Below are positions 1 through 5,602 of a DNA stretch of 10,802 nt, piece after piece. The translations under genes and the position numbers were made by a program. The DNA is from an uncultured Eubacteriales bacterium. GTDB taxonomy: Bacteria; Bacillota; Clostridia; Lachnospirales; Anaerotignaceae. Positions within the stretch are counted from its first letter, which is position 1. Every line of letters starts with the position of its first letter. The notes beneath the pieces are model-generated. The model did no database searches, was not told the origin of the DNA, and saw only the letters and a program-made list of their open reading frames with translations. The stretch covers positions 1 to 10,802 of the forward strand of contig CAUHBX010000013.1 in the NCBI GenBank assembly GCA_959604475.1, given 5' to 3'.

Positions 1-178
1 CGTCAGGTGAAAGCTCAATACCCTTTTTTGAACGGAGCACAAGGGTTGTGTCAAGCTCCTCCTCCAGCGATTTTATCATCTGGCTTACAGCCGACTGGGT
101 ATATCCCATACTCTCAGCCGCCCTGGTAAAGCTTCCTGTTTCAGTTATTTTAACAAAGGCTTCATACTGCTGTATCAT
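1..178 (-). CDS. LysR family transcriptional regulator, N-terminal part (cut by window edge)
   Basis: The minus strand encodes 59 residues beginning MIQQYEAFVKITETGSF, which is the start of a LysR winged helix-turn-helix. Visible features are the FTRAAESMGYTQSAVSQMI recognition region and the following LEEELDTTLVLRSKKG segment. The effector-binding domain lies outside the window. The ATG at 178 is preceded by a GGTGA Shine-Dalgarno sequence about 5 bases away, and a consensus promoter sits further upstream at 218-246. The gene is divergent from azlC, the usual arrangement for a LysR protein controlling a neighbouring transporter and its own gene. I infer that it regulates azlCD, possibly in response to a branched-chain amino acid. 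The family call is secure; the ligand is unknown. Confidence 0.92.
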   Translation of the reverse strand, partial: MIQQYEAFVKITETGSFTRAAESMGYTQSAVSQMIKSLEEELDTTLVLRSKKGIELSPD

Positions 179-200
179 TTTATCACCGGCTCTATCATTA

Positions 201-230
201 GAATTTATTATGTTATCATTATATAAATTC
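201..230. promoter_or_regulatory. Inverted repeat, candidate LysR operator between lysR and azlC
   Basis: GAATTTAT at 201-208 and ATAATTC-type arm ATAAATTC at 223-230 form a perfect 8-bp inverted repeat with a 14-bp spacer. It lies in the divergent promoter region and overlaps the lysR -10 box. LysR proteins usually bind interrupted dyads in such regions, so autorepression and control of azlCD are plausible. The link to this regulator is inferred from position only. Confidence 0.5.
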
Positions 231-246
231 GTTTTACTAATGTCAA
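218..246 (-). promoter_or_regulatory. Consensus sigma-A promoter of the lysR gene at the window start
   Basis: Read on the minus strand, a perfect -35 TTGACA (246-241) is followed after exactly 17 bases by a perfect -10 TATAAT (223-218). It points at the lysR start codon at 178. A perfect consensus promoter for a regulator gene suggests that it is held down by a bound protein, and the inverted repeat at 201-230 fully covers the -10 box. Confidence 0.8.
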
Positions 247-260
247 TTATAATGTTATAC
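233..260 (+). promoter_or_regulatory. Possible weak promoter of azlCD
   Basis: A weak -35 TTTACT (233-238) and a -10 TTATAC (255-260) are separated by 16 bases and point towards azlC. The stretch overlaps the -35 of the opposing lysR promoter, so the two could compete for polymerase. A TATAAT at 248-253 is an alternative -10 but has no recognisable -35. A weak promoter would fit activation by the LysR protein. Confidence 0.4.
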
Positions 261-298
261 TTTCCCCATAAAAAAGAAAAAACCAGCGGGGAATTTAT

Positions 299-1030
299 AT
301 GATAAAGCAAACAAGCAAATTTTATAGGGGCCTGCAAGATGGAATACCGGTGGCGCTTGGCTATCTGGCGGTTTCCTTCACTTTAGGCATAGCGGCCAGA
401 AAGGCTGGCATTACGCCTTTTCAAGCGCTTATTGCCTCTGCGCTCAACAATACGTCTGCAGGAGAATTTGCGGCATTTACGCTTATAGGCGCCGGTGTCT
501 CATATTTGGAGATAGCCATTACGACACTTATTCTCAATATGCGTTATATACTGATGTCATGCGCTCTGTCCCAGAAGGTTGACAGGAACGCGCCTTTCTT
601 TCACAGGTTCATTATGGCCTACGATATAACAGATGAAATTTTTGGTTTATCCATAATGTACGAGGGCAAGCTTGACCCTAAATACACCTATGGAATAATA
701 GCGCTGGCCGCACCTGCATGGGCAGTGGGTACATATCTTGGCGCTTTAAGCGGCTCAATAATGCCAGCCAGCGTACTTTCAGCCATGAATGTAGCGCTTT
801 ACGGGATGTTTATAGCCGTTATCGTACCTCCCGCCAAAAAGGATAAGGTAATAGCGCTTGTCATTGCTGTTTCAATGGTATCAAGCCTTCTTTTTTCAAT
901 CCTTCCGGGGCTTAAAAGCCTGTCAGCGGGAATTTCGGTTATTATACTTACAGTTGTTATTTCACTGGCGGCGGCGATACTTTTCCCTGTGGAGGGCAAG
1001 AAGAAAGAGGTTGTGAGCTGTGAGGCCTAA
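299..1030 (+). CDS. azlC: AzlC family branched-chain amino acid exporter, large subunit
   Basis: This 243-residue integral membrane protein matches AzlC in length, hydrophobic profile and motifs. The N-terminal FYRGLQDGIPVALGYLAVSF is typical of the family, as are ALNNTSAGEFAAF (about 48-60) and the NMRYILMS segment (80-87). AzlC is the large subunit of a two-component exporter in the cytoplasmic membrane; in Bacillus subtilis it gives azaleucine resistance by expelling branched-chain amino acids. The ATG at 299 follows a GGGGAA ribosome binding site. The 3' end overlaps azlD, so translation is probably coupled. A divergent lysR gene is the likely regulator. The substrate is inferred from the family and could differ. 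Confidence 0.93.
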   Translation: MIKQTSKFYRGLQDGIPVALGYLAVSFTLGIAARKAGITPFQALIASALNNTSAGEFAAFTLIGAGVSYLEIAITTLILNMRYILMSCALSQKVDRNAPFFHRFIMAYDITDEIFGLSIMYEGKLDPKYTYGIIALAAPAWAVGTYLGALSGSIMPASVLSAMNVALYGMFIAVIVPPAKKDKVIALVIAVSMVSSLLFSILPGLKSLSAGISVIILTVVISLAAAILFPVEGKKKEVVSCEA

Positions 1031-1325
1031 TGTCTATATCTGTATTTTAATAATGGCCGGCGTTACCTATCTGATACGCATGCTCCCCTTTGTTCTTGTA
1101 AAAAAAGAAATAACCAATGTGACAGTAAAATCGTTCCTTTACTATGTTCCGTATGTAACCCTTTCGGTTATGACATTTCCTGCCATACTCAGTGCGACTA
1201 ACAGCGTAATATCCGCATCGGCCGGTTTTATTGCGGCAGTCTTCATCGCCTTTAAGGGAGGAAGCCTGATAAAAGTTGCCGTTGGCGCCTGCGCCATGGT
1301 ATTTTTACTGGAATTGTTTATATAA
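1020..1325 (+). CDS. azlD: AzlD family branched-chain amino acid exporter, small subunit
   Basis: This 101-residue hydrophobic protein has three to four membrane segments and the AzlD-type motif TYLIRMLPFVLV (about residues 16-27), followed by FLYYVPYVTLSVMTFPAIL. AzlD is the small partner that AzlC needs for export. The start is a GTG at 1020 with an AGAGG ribosome binding site at 1006-1010. The gene overlaps the last 11 bases of azlC in another frame, which indicates translational coupling and a fixed subunit ratio. The length and position after azlC are normal for the family. A hairpin series and terminator follow directly. Confidence 0.92.
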   Translation: MRPNVYICILIMAGVTYLIRMLPFVLVKKEITNVTVKSFLYYVPYVTLSVMTFPAILSATNSVISASAGFIAAVFIAFKGGSLIKVAVGACAMVFLLELFI

Positions 1326-1331
1326 CACTCG

Positions 1332-1401
1332 GCCGTCCTTCAGACGGCAAGGTAATTTCATTACCTTCCTCTCCCCATCATCACAGTCATGCTTATGCAT
1401 G
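1332..1401 (+). other. Series of three hairpins in the 3' UTR of azlCD
   Basis: Three perfect hairpins follow the azlD stop: GCCGTC/GACGGC (1332-1348, loop CTTCA), AAGGTAAT/ATTACCTT (1349-1367, loop TTC) and CATGC/GCATG (1388-1401, loop TTAT). The terminator at 1410-1443 comes next. CCGTCC in the first hairpin can also pair with GGACGG inside the terminator, so alternative folds are possible. I match this to no known riboswitch. It may be a structured 3' UTR or a small RNA. Confidence 0.5.
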
Positions 1402-1409
1402 GCGGAAAG

Positions 1410-1443
1410 CCTCTCTGTCTCTGCATGGACGGAGGGGTTTTTT
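1410..1443 (+). terminator. Intrinsic terminator of azlCD
   Basis: CCTCTCTGTC (1410-1419) pairs over 10 positions, two of them G-T, with GACGGAGGGG (1428-1437). The loop has 8 bases, and six T's follow at 1438-1443. It lies 85 bases after azlD and ends the plus-strand transcript before the converging psuG. Confidence 0.85.
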
Positions 1444-1460
1444 ATTAGATTCGTATTTTA

Positions 1461-1475
1461 CCGGGTTCGAGTCCT
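1461..1475 (+). other. tRNA T-arm-like fragment, not a gene
   Basis: The stretch contains GGGTTCGAGTCC, which looks like a tRNA T loop (TTCGA) with flanking G's and C's. Only two or three stem pairs form. No anticodon arm or 5' acceptor strand is visible upstream, where the azlCD terminator lies. It may be a tRNA remnant, an old attachment site, or chance. Confidence 0.25.
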
Positions 1476-1528
1476 ATGCCGATTCATATATTTTTGAGGT
1501 CAATTAGACTGGTTTGCCTGCAAAACAA

Positions 1529-1552
1529 AAGCTCCGCCCTAAGGCGGAGCTT
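1529..1552 (-). terminator. Intrinsic terminator of psuKG
   Basis: AAGCTCCGCC (1529-1538) and GGCGGAGCTT (1543-1552) form a perfect 10-bp stem with a CTAA loop. On the minus strand the stem is followed by TTGTTTTG. It lies 6 bases beyond the psuG stop codon. It could also stop plus-strand read-through from azlCD. Confidence 0.85.
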
Positions 1553-1558
1553 ATTATT

Positions 1559-2470
1559 TCAGTTCATTTTTGAAAGCGCTACGGCTATCTTACTGGCAGC
1601 CTTCGCATTATTATAGGCCAGCTGGAGGTTTGAAGCAAATGACACACCCTCTGTCATATCCTTGATATGGCTTAAGAGGAAAGGCGTTGTGTCCTTGCCG
1701 TGTATCCCCTGTTCCTTGGCAAGCTCAAGGGCTCTGAGAATAACCTTTTCCATTTCATCATAGTCAAGTGCGTATTCCTCAGGTATAGGGTTTCCGACTA
1801 CAAATCCTCCCTTAAGTCCAAGGTCCCACTTGATTTTAGCTATTTCTTCTTCAGTTTCTGCCCTGTAATCAAGCTTATAGCCGCTGGTTCTGCAGTAGAA
1901 AGCGGGGAATTCATCGGTCCTGAGACCTAAAACGGGTACCCCATAGGTTTCAAGATATTCAAGAGTAAGCCCCAGGTCAAGAAGTGACTTTGCTCCTGCG
2001 CATACGACAGCGACCCTTGTATTTGCAAGCTCCTGAAGGTCGGCGCTTATATCCATTGTCGTCTCCGCGCCTCTGTGGACGCCTCCTATTCCGCCTGTTG
2101 CAAATATTTTAATTCCGGCCATTTCTGCAATCATCATTGTTGTCGCCACCGTTGTGGCTCCTGTCTTTCCTGTCGCAAGATATACAGCCACGTCGCGGCG
2201 TGACACCTTGCCTACTCCGTCAGCCTTGCACATAATGTCAAGTTCCTCAGATGTAAGGCCTACCTTAAGCTTTCCGCCGATAATTGCCGTGGTAGCGGGG
2301 ATTGCGCCCTCCGCCCTTACTATTTCCTCAACCTTATGCGCAAACTCAACATTCTGGGGAAAAGGCATTCCGTGGCTTAAAATTGTACTTTCAAGTGCAA
2401 CAACGGGCTTTCCCGATTCAATTGCTTCAGCTATTTCTGGTTTAATAGATAAAAAGTCCTTCTGTGTCAT
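1559..2470 (-). CDS. psuG: Pseudouridine-5'-phosphate glycosidase
   Basis: This 303-residue cytosolic enzyme splits pseudouridine 5'-phosphate reversibly into uracil and ribose 5-phosphate, breaking a C-C glycosidic bond. Family landmarks are all present: VVALESTILSHGMP (23-36, with E27), GKVSRRD (87-93, with K88), the metal-site segment ATGGIGGVHRGAE (124-136, with H132) and D144, and CAGAKSLLDLG (157-167). K161 there corresponds to the Schiff-base lysine of the E. coli enzyme. Length is normal. The ATG at 2470 follows an AAAGGAGAG ribosome binding site and shares one base with the psuK stop (TAATG), so the two genes are coupled. The substrate comes from PsuK. No pseudouridine transporter gene is seen nearby. 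Confidence 0.97.
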   Translation of the reverse strand: MTQKDFLSIKPEIAEAIESGKPVVALESTILSHGMPFPQNVEFAHKVEEIVRAEGAIPATTAIIGGKLKVGLTSEELDIMCKADGVGKVSRRDVAVYLATGKTGATTVATTMMIAEMAGIKIFATGGIGGVHRGAETTMDISADLQELANTRVAVVCAGAKSLLDLGLTLEYLETYGVPVLGLRTDEFPAFYCRTSGYKLDYRAETEEEIAKIKWDLGLKGGFVVGNPIPEEYALDYDEMEKVILRALELAKEQGIHGKDTTPFLLSHIKDMTEGVSFASNLQLAYNNAKAASKIAVALSKMN

Positions 2471-3567
2471 TATTTTCTCTCCTTTAATATATTCTCAATA
2501 AGTGATACGCTCATATTGGGATTGATAGTCCTTTCATGGGATATGGCGGCTATACCTGCCGCAAGCCCATAATCAAGCGTTTTTTCCAATGAAAAATCAT
2601 TTACGAAGCTGTAAATTACAGCCGACATAAACGCGTCGCCAGCGCCTGTAGCGTTTACCATATTTTCTACGGGCTTAAGCTTTCTTTCAGCATGTCTGCC
2701 ATCCCTGTCCATATAGAAACAGCCGTCGGCTCCAAGGCTTACAAATATACGGTTCAGGCCCTTATCAATTATCTTTTCGGCCGCCTTGTATAAATCCTTT
2801 TTGGAGTTTATTTTCATTCCGCTTAAAATTTCGGTCTCCATCAGATTTGGCTTAGCCGTATGGAATTTTCCTATCAGGTCGACAATTGTGTGGGCGTAAG
2901 CCTGTGACACTGTATCAACAAAAATCGGTATTGTATCCGAATATAGGTTAAGTATTTCCTCCATAACGCTTGGCGGAAGGCCAGGGTCGCAGGTAATAAG
3001 TCGGCTGCCCTTTATAATGCTGCTTTTTGAGTGGAGAAAATCGACCGTCATAGTCTGCAGCACCGACATATCGGACAAAGCAACAAACATATCTCCCTTT
3101 TCATCAAGCACCGATATATAGGTTGATGAAGCATGATTATCCACCTTAAGTATATGGCTTATATCTATTCCGGCTGATATGCATTCCGCACATATTTTAT
3201 CGGCGTACACATCATCACCCACGGCTGTAATAAGCTTTACGTTCCCTCCGAGCCTTGCGAAGTTTTCAGATACATTCCTTGTTACTCCTCCGGCCGAGGT
3301 GTTCATATGTCCCGGATTGCTGTCATGCAGATTTATGGCCTTTTTTGACCTTCCGTGGACATCGACATTTGCAGCACCGATACCAACAATATAGTCCCCC
3401 TGGTTTACTATATATCCCCTTCCAAGAAGGTAGCCTTTCTTTTGAAGATTGGCTATGTGTACGGCGACGGAACTTCTTGTGATGCCAAGAATGCCTGCCA
3501 GCTCGCTCTGTTCAATTGTCGGCTTGTTTTTAATTATTTCGAGAATTTCGCGCTCTCTGGGAGTCAT
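2470..3567 (-). CDS. psuK: Pseudouridine kinase (PfkB family) with N-terminal winged helix-turn-helix
   Basis: The product is a 365-residue fusion. Residues 1-54 (MTPREREILEIIKNKPTIEQ onward, with SELAGILGITRSSVAVHIANLQKKGYLLGRGYIV) form a winged helix-turn-helix. The rest is a PfkB carbohydrate kinase beginning IVGIGAANVDVHG and ending with the ATP/catalytic motif NATGAGDAF, where D311 is the expected catalytic base. It phosphorylates pseudouridine for PsuG. A longer reading from a TTG at 3585 exists, but the ATG at 3567 has GGAGG seven bases upstream, and the TTG lies upstream of and reads through that site, so I use 3567. The fused DNA-binding domain suggests that the kinase senses its substrate and controls its own operon; this fusion is known in other bacteria. 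Confidence 0.93.
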   Translation of the reverse strand: MTPREREILEIIKNKPTIEQSELAGILGITRSSVAVHIANLQKKGYLLGRGYIVNQGDYIVGIGAANVDVHGRSKKAINLHDSNPGHMNTSAGGVTRNVSENFARLGGNVKLITAVGDDVYADKICAECISAGIDISHILKVDNHASSTYISVLDEKGDMFVALSDMSVLQTMTVDFLHSKSSIIKGSRLITCDPGLPPSVMEEILNLYSDTIPIFVDTVSQAYAHTIVDLIGKFHTAKPNLMETEILSGMKINSKKDLYKAAEKIIDKGLNRIFVSLGADGCFYMDRDGRHAERKLKPVENMVNATGAGDAFMSAVIYSFVNDFSLEKTLDYGLAAGIAAISHERTINPNMSVSLIENILKERK

Positions 3568-3610
3568 GGTTTCGCCTCCATACAAATATTTAGATTATAA
3601 ACACATGCTT

Positions 3611-3639
3611 ATTATAACATTATACTTGAATCAGGTCAA
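3611..3639 (-). promoter_or_regulatory. Promoter of psuKG
   Basis: On the minus strand, -35 TTGACC (3639-3634) and -10 TATAAT (3616-3611) are separated by exactly 17 bases. The -10 ends 44 bases before the psuK ATG. The leader is short and has no obvious riboswitch, which fits control by the HTH domain of PsuK. Confidence 0.8.
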
Positions 3640-3640
3640 T

Positions 3641-3680
3641 ATAAAAAAGAAAAAAGGACAGGGCCAAAGCCCTATCCCTT
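3641..3680 (-). terminator. Intrinsic terminator of the small two-gene operon
   Basis: On the minus strand a 12-position stem (3680-3669 with 3664-3653, two G-T pairs, loop TTTG) is followed by a T-rich tract broken by one C. The stem contains the stop codon of the 85-residue gene, so the hairpin overlaps its end. It also separates this operon from the psuK promoter. Confidence 0.88.
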
Positions 3681-3929
3681 TATGTTTTTTATAACGTCTG
3701 CCAGTTCAGTGTCCTGATACACACTGATGAAAACCCTCGCACTCAGTCTGCTCAAATCAGCGCACTGCTTCTGACATCCGTTAAGAACTAATATAAAATT
3801 ATAGTCTGTTCCTTCTTCAGCAATCTCAAAACCACAGCCGGACAATGCGTTTTTTAATTGTTTCAGCGCTTTTTTTCTGTCATAGCGGAGGGAACATCCT
3901 CCGCAGTACTTAATCCCGATGCTTTCCAT
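3672..3929 (-). CDS. Small cysteine-rich protein with CGGC motif, function unknown
   Basis: I do not recognise a characterised function. The 85-residue soluble protein begins MESIGIKYCGGCSLRYDR and has cysteines at 9, 12, 32, 52 and 56. The C9-x2-C12 and C52-x3-C56 pairs, the second in a predicted strand-turn context (NFILVLNGCQKQCADLS), could hold a metal or Fe-S cluster or be redox active. The layout loosely recalls thioredoxin-like [2Fe-2S] ferredoxins and the CGGC putative metal-binding domain, but neither match is established. The start at 3929 lies 6 bases after the stop of the upstream gene, and its ribosome binding site is weak, which points to translational coupling. The stop codon (TAG) lies inside the terminator stem. 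Confidence 0.8.
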   Translation of the reverse strand: MESIGIKYCGGCSLRYDRKKALKQLKNALSGCGFEIAEEGTDYNFILVLNGCQKQCADLSRLSARVFISVYQDTELADVIKNIKG

Positions 3930-3935
3930 ATCTGC

Positions 3936-4157
3936 TCAGGCAGGCCTGCACTTATTAAGCCCTAAGCCGTTCCTGTCTGTTACGCATATTCTTTTTATTC
4001 TTGGAAATGCGGAGATTATGTCCTTAGCTATCTTTTCCTCATCGGACACACTGCAGTTTTTAATATTAAGCGTTCCGTCGTCGCCTATACTTACAACATC
4101 CACATCCTGAAATTTGTCCTTTAAATAGTGTTCTATTACATTTTTGTATATAAGCAT
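3936..4157 (-). CDS. Small protein with BON-like pattern, function unknown
   Basis: The 73-residue product begins MLIYKNVIEHYLKDKF. The order helix, strand (VDVVSIGDDGTLNIKN), helix (DEEKIAKDIISAF), strand (IKRICV) resembles a short BON domain; this is inferred from pattern alone and no function follows from it. No signal peptide or membrane segment is visible, and two cysteines lie in the C-terminal half of the chain besides one mid-chain. A GTG at 4166 opens a longer frame but falls inside the AGGTGA ribosome binding site. The ATG at 4157 is correctly spaced from that site and is preferred. It is the first gene of a two-gene operon with the CGGC protein, divergent from a complete lysR gene. 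Confidence 0.75.
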   Translation of the reverse strand: MLIYKNVIEHYLKDKFQDVDVVSIGDDGTLNIKNCSVSDEEKIAKDIISAFPRIKRICVTDRNGLGLNKCRPA

Positions 4158-4323
4158 TTCAATCACCTAAATTTAATTATATACTGTAAGGATTAACTGA
4201 TTTTACAATATTTAACCCTGCTGTATACACTCTCTAAATTATTTTTATCACAAAAGCCTATATATTACAATTGAATAAAAATCACTGCGTTTTATCGCTT
4301 TATCTTTCATTCCATACCAGATG

Positions 4324-4356
4324 TTTGATGAAATACTGTGCAGTTTATCCATCAAA
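4324..4356. repeat. Composite dyad
   Basis: Outer arms TTTGATG (4324-4330) and CATCAAA (4350-4356) enclose an inner dyad ACTG (4335-4338) and CAGT (4341-4344) with nearly the same centre. It may be a protein-binding site or an RNA hairpin. Its function is unknown. Confidence 0.5.
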
Positions 4357-4443
4357 GTCAAATAATATTATGTAATACTCACAAAACAAAGTCATTTAAT
4401 TTGTTGAATATACTGTATACAAAGCTATTAAATTTACTCGTTT

Positions 4444-4524
4444 TTTTAGGAAAACATCTGTTATTTTTCATTTAAATTATCTATTTGATAACTTTTAGGA
4501 AAATATTTATTAAAAGCTCCTAAA
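4444..4524. repeat. Direct and inverted repeats, candidate LysR binding sites
   Basis: TTTTAGGAAAA occurs at 4444-4454 and again at 4493-4503, exactly 49 bases apart. TTTAGGA (4494-4500) is also mirrored by TCCTAAA at 4518-4524. The cluster lies just upstream of the lysR promoter (-35 at 4548). Spaced sites of this kind could bind a LysR tetramer, but the assignment is from position only. Confidence 0.45.
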
Positions 4525-4547
4525 TATTTCCGTTTTGAGTTGTGTCA

Positions 4548-4576
4548 TTGCAATATGTACAATTCCCTTCTATAAT
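4548..4576 (+). promoter_or_regulatory. Promoter of the complete lysR gene
   Basis: -35 TTGCAA (4548-4553), a 17-base spacer and a perfect -10 TATAAT (4571-4576) precede a GAGGAG ribosome binding site (4583-4588) and the ATG at 4598. Confidence 0.75.
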
Positions 4577-4597
4577 AAAGCAGAGGAGATGATTTAA

Positions 4598-5506
4598 ATG
4601 AACTGGCAGCAGCTACAGCATTTTGAAAAGCTTGTCTCGGTCGGCCATTACCGCAAAGCGGCGGAACAACTTTATATTACCCAGCCCACACTGTCCAAAT
4701 CCATCAGCAATCTTGAGAAGGAGCTTGGCGTTCCTCTTTTTTATAAAAAAAACAATGATTTGTACCTCACCATATACGGAAAGGCATTCCACAGTCATGT
4801 GCAGAACGCCATAAGCGAGGTTGAGGACAGCCTTCAGGAAATAGCCCTGCTTTCCGGTCAAAATTCCGGAAACATCAGGATAGGCTCAATATTCACAATT
4901 GCCTCTGACTATCTTCCGAAAATAATTAAGGCATTTGCACCGAACTATCCCAGCGTACGCTTTTCCATGTGCCAGCAGACCACAAGGCAGAACCTGTCCG
5001 ACCTGTACAACGATACTATTGACATAGCCTTTGTATCCGACTTTCACGCAATTGAAGGTGATTTCTGCCCTGACAGCTTTTCAAGCGAATGTATAATGAA
5101 TGAGGAGATACTTTTAGCCGTTCCCGCAGACCATCCTCTGGCGAGGAACAAATCAGTTAAGTTTTCGGATATAGCAAATGAGACGTTTATTTCTTATAAT
5201 TCAAGGACAGGCATTATAAACTCTATAAGCTCGGCCCTGAAAAACGCAGGCTACAGCAAAGAGCTGACGGTATCCTATACCGTAAACGAAGAAAACGCAG
5301 TTCTCGGGCTTGTACGCGCCGGACTTGGGATAGCGTTTATATGCGACGCTCCCAACTTTAATAAATCGGGTCTTGTATTTCTCCCCTTTTCTGATTTATG
5401 CCTATACCGTTCAATATATATGGTCTGGAAAAGAGGGGAGTATATACCCCCTATAGTCAACAAATTTAAAAACTTTATTTTAGCCAATTCTGAAGTTGGT
5501 CTTTGA
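4598..5506 (+). CDS. LysR family transcriptional regulator
   Basis: This complete 302-residue LysR protein has the N-terminal winged helix-turn-helix (MNWQQLQHFEKLVSVGHYRK, then AAEQLYITQPTLSKSISNLEKELGVPLF, about 1-50) and a linker helix. The effector-binding domain starts near GNIRIGSIFTIASDYLP (about 91-107) and includes LLAVPADHPLA and GLVRAGLGIAFI, both usual landmarks. Length is normal. It is divergent from the two small genes at 3672-4157, so these are the likely targets, together with its own promoter. The direct repeats at 4444-4503 are candidate binding sites. The ligand cannot be read from the sequence. The gene ends in its own terminator. Confidence 0.95.
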   Translation: MNWQQLQHFEKLVSVGHYRKAAEQLYITQPTLSKSISNLEKELGVPLFYKKNNDLYLTIYGKAFHSHVQNAISEVEDSLQEIALLSGQNSGNIRIGSIFTIASDYLPKIIKAFAPNYPSVRFSMCQQTTRQNLSDLYNDTIDIAFVSDFHAIEGDFCPDSFSSECIMNEEILLAVPADHPLARNKSVKFSDIANETFISYNSRTGIINSISSALKNAGYSKELTVSYTVNEENAVLGLVRAGLGIAFICDAPNFNKSGLVFLPFSDLCLYRSIYMVWKRGEYIPPIVNKFKNFILANSEVGL

Positions 5507-5531
5507 AAAAGCCGTTTATGGCTTTTTTTAT
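5506..5531 (+). terminator. Intrinsic terminator of lysR
   Basis: AAAAAGCC (5506-5513) and GGCTTTTT (5520-5527) form a perfect 8-bp stem with loop GTTTAT, followed by more T's. The stem begins on the last base of the lysR stop codon. Confidence 0.85.
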
Positions 5532-5538
5532 TTTACTA

Positions 5539-5567
5539 TTGACAAATATAACATACAAGTGTATGTT
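5539..5567 (+). promoter_or_regulatory. Promoter of the blaI-blaR1-like operon
   Basis: A perfect -35 TTGACA (5539-5544) is followed after 17 bases by -10 TATGTT (5562-5567). The -10 is formed by the right arm of the first operator, so a bound repressor would block polymerase. Confidence 0.75.
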
Positions 5568-5592
5568 TAATATATAAATACATACAAGTGTA
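5550..5592. promoter_or_regulatory. Two tandem BlaI/MecI-type operators
   Basis: The first site is a perfect dyad, AACATACA-AG-TGTATGTT (5550-5567). The second, ACATACAAGTGTA at 5580-5592, repeats 13 bases of the first exactly 29 bases downstream and keeps the TACA-AG-TGTA core. BlaI/MecI repressors bind TACA/TGTA dyads. Site 1 covers the -10 and site 2 reaches the ribosome binding site, so both initiation and elongation could be blocked. Confidence 0.82.
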
Positions 5593-5602
5593 GGTGATAA
5601 AT

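Larger units (their letters stand above)
4158..4597. promoter_or_regulatory. Repeat-rich divergent regulatory region, no gene
   Basis: This 440-bp AT-rich gap between divergent genes has no credible ORF. It contains a -10-like TATAAT for the minus operon (4181-4176) without a good -35, which suggests a need for an activator. It also holds a long dyad (4324-4356), two identical 11-base repeats (4444-4454 and 4493-4503) and an inverted copy of part of them (4518-4524). CTGTATAC occurs twice (4221-4228 and 4413-4420). The region is longer than a simple LysR intergenic region needs. Confidence 0.6.

Noticed and set aside
48..302. 84-codon plus-strand frame opposite the lysR start
   Set aside because: It runs antisense to a clear LysR N-terminus and through the divergent promoter region, with no ribosome binding site.
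1276..1497. 73-codon plus-strand frame after azlD
   Set aside because: It overlaps azlD out of frame and reads through the hairpins and the terminator.
5594..5602. Upstream GTG start for the BlaI-type gene
   Set aside because: The GTG is part of the AGGTGAT ribosome binding site of the ATG at 5603.
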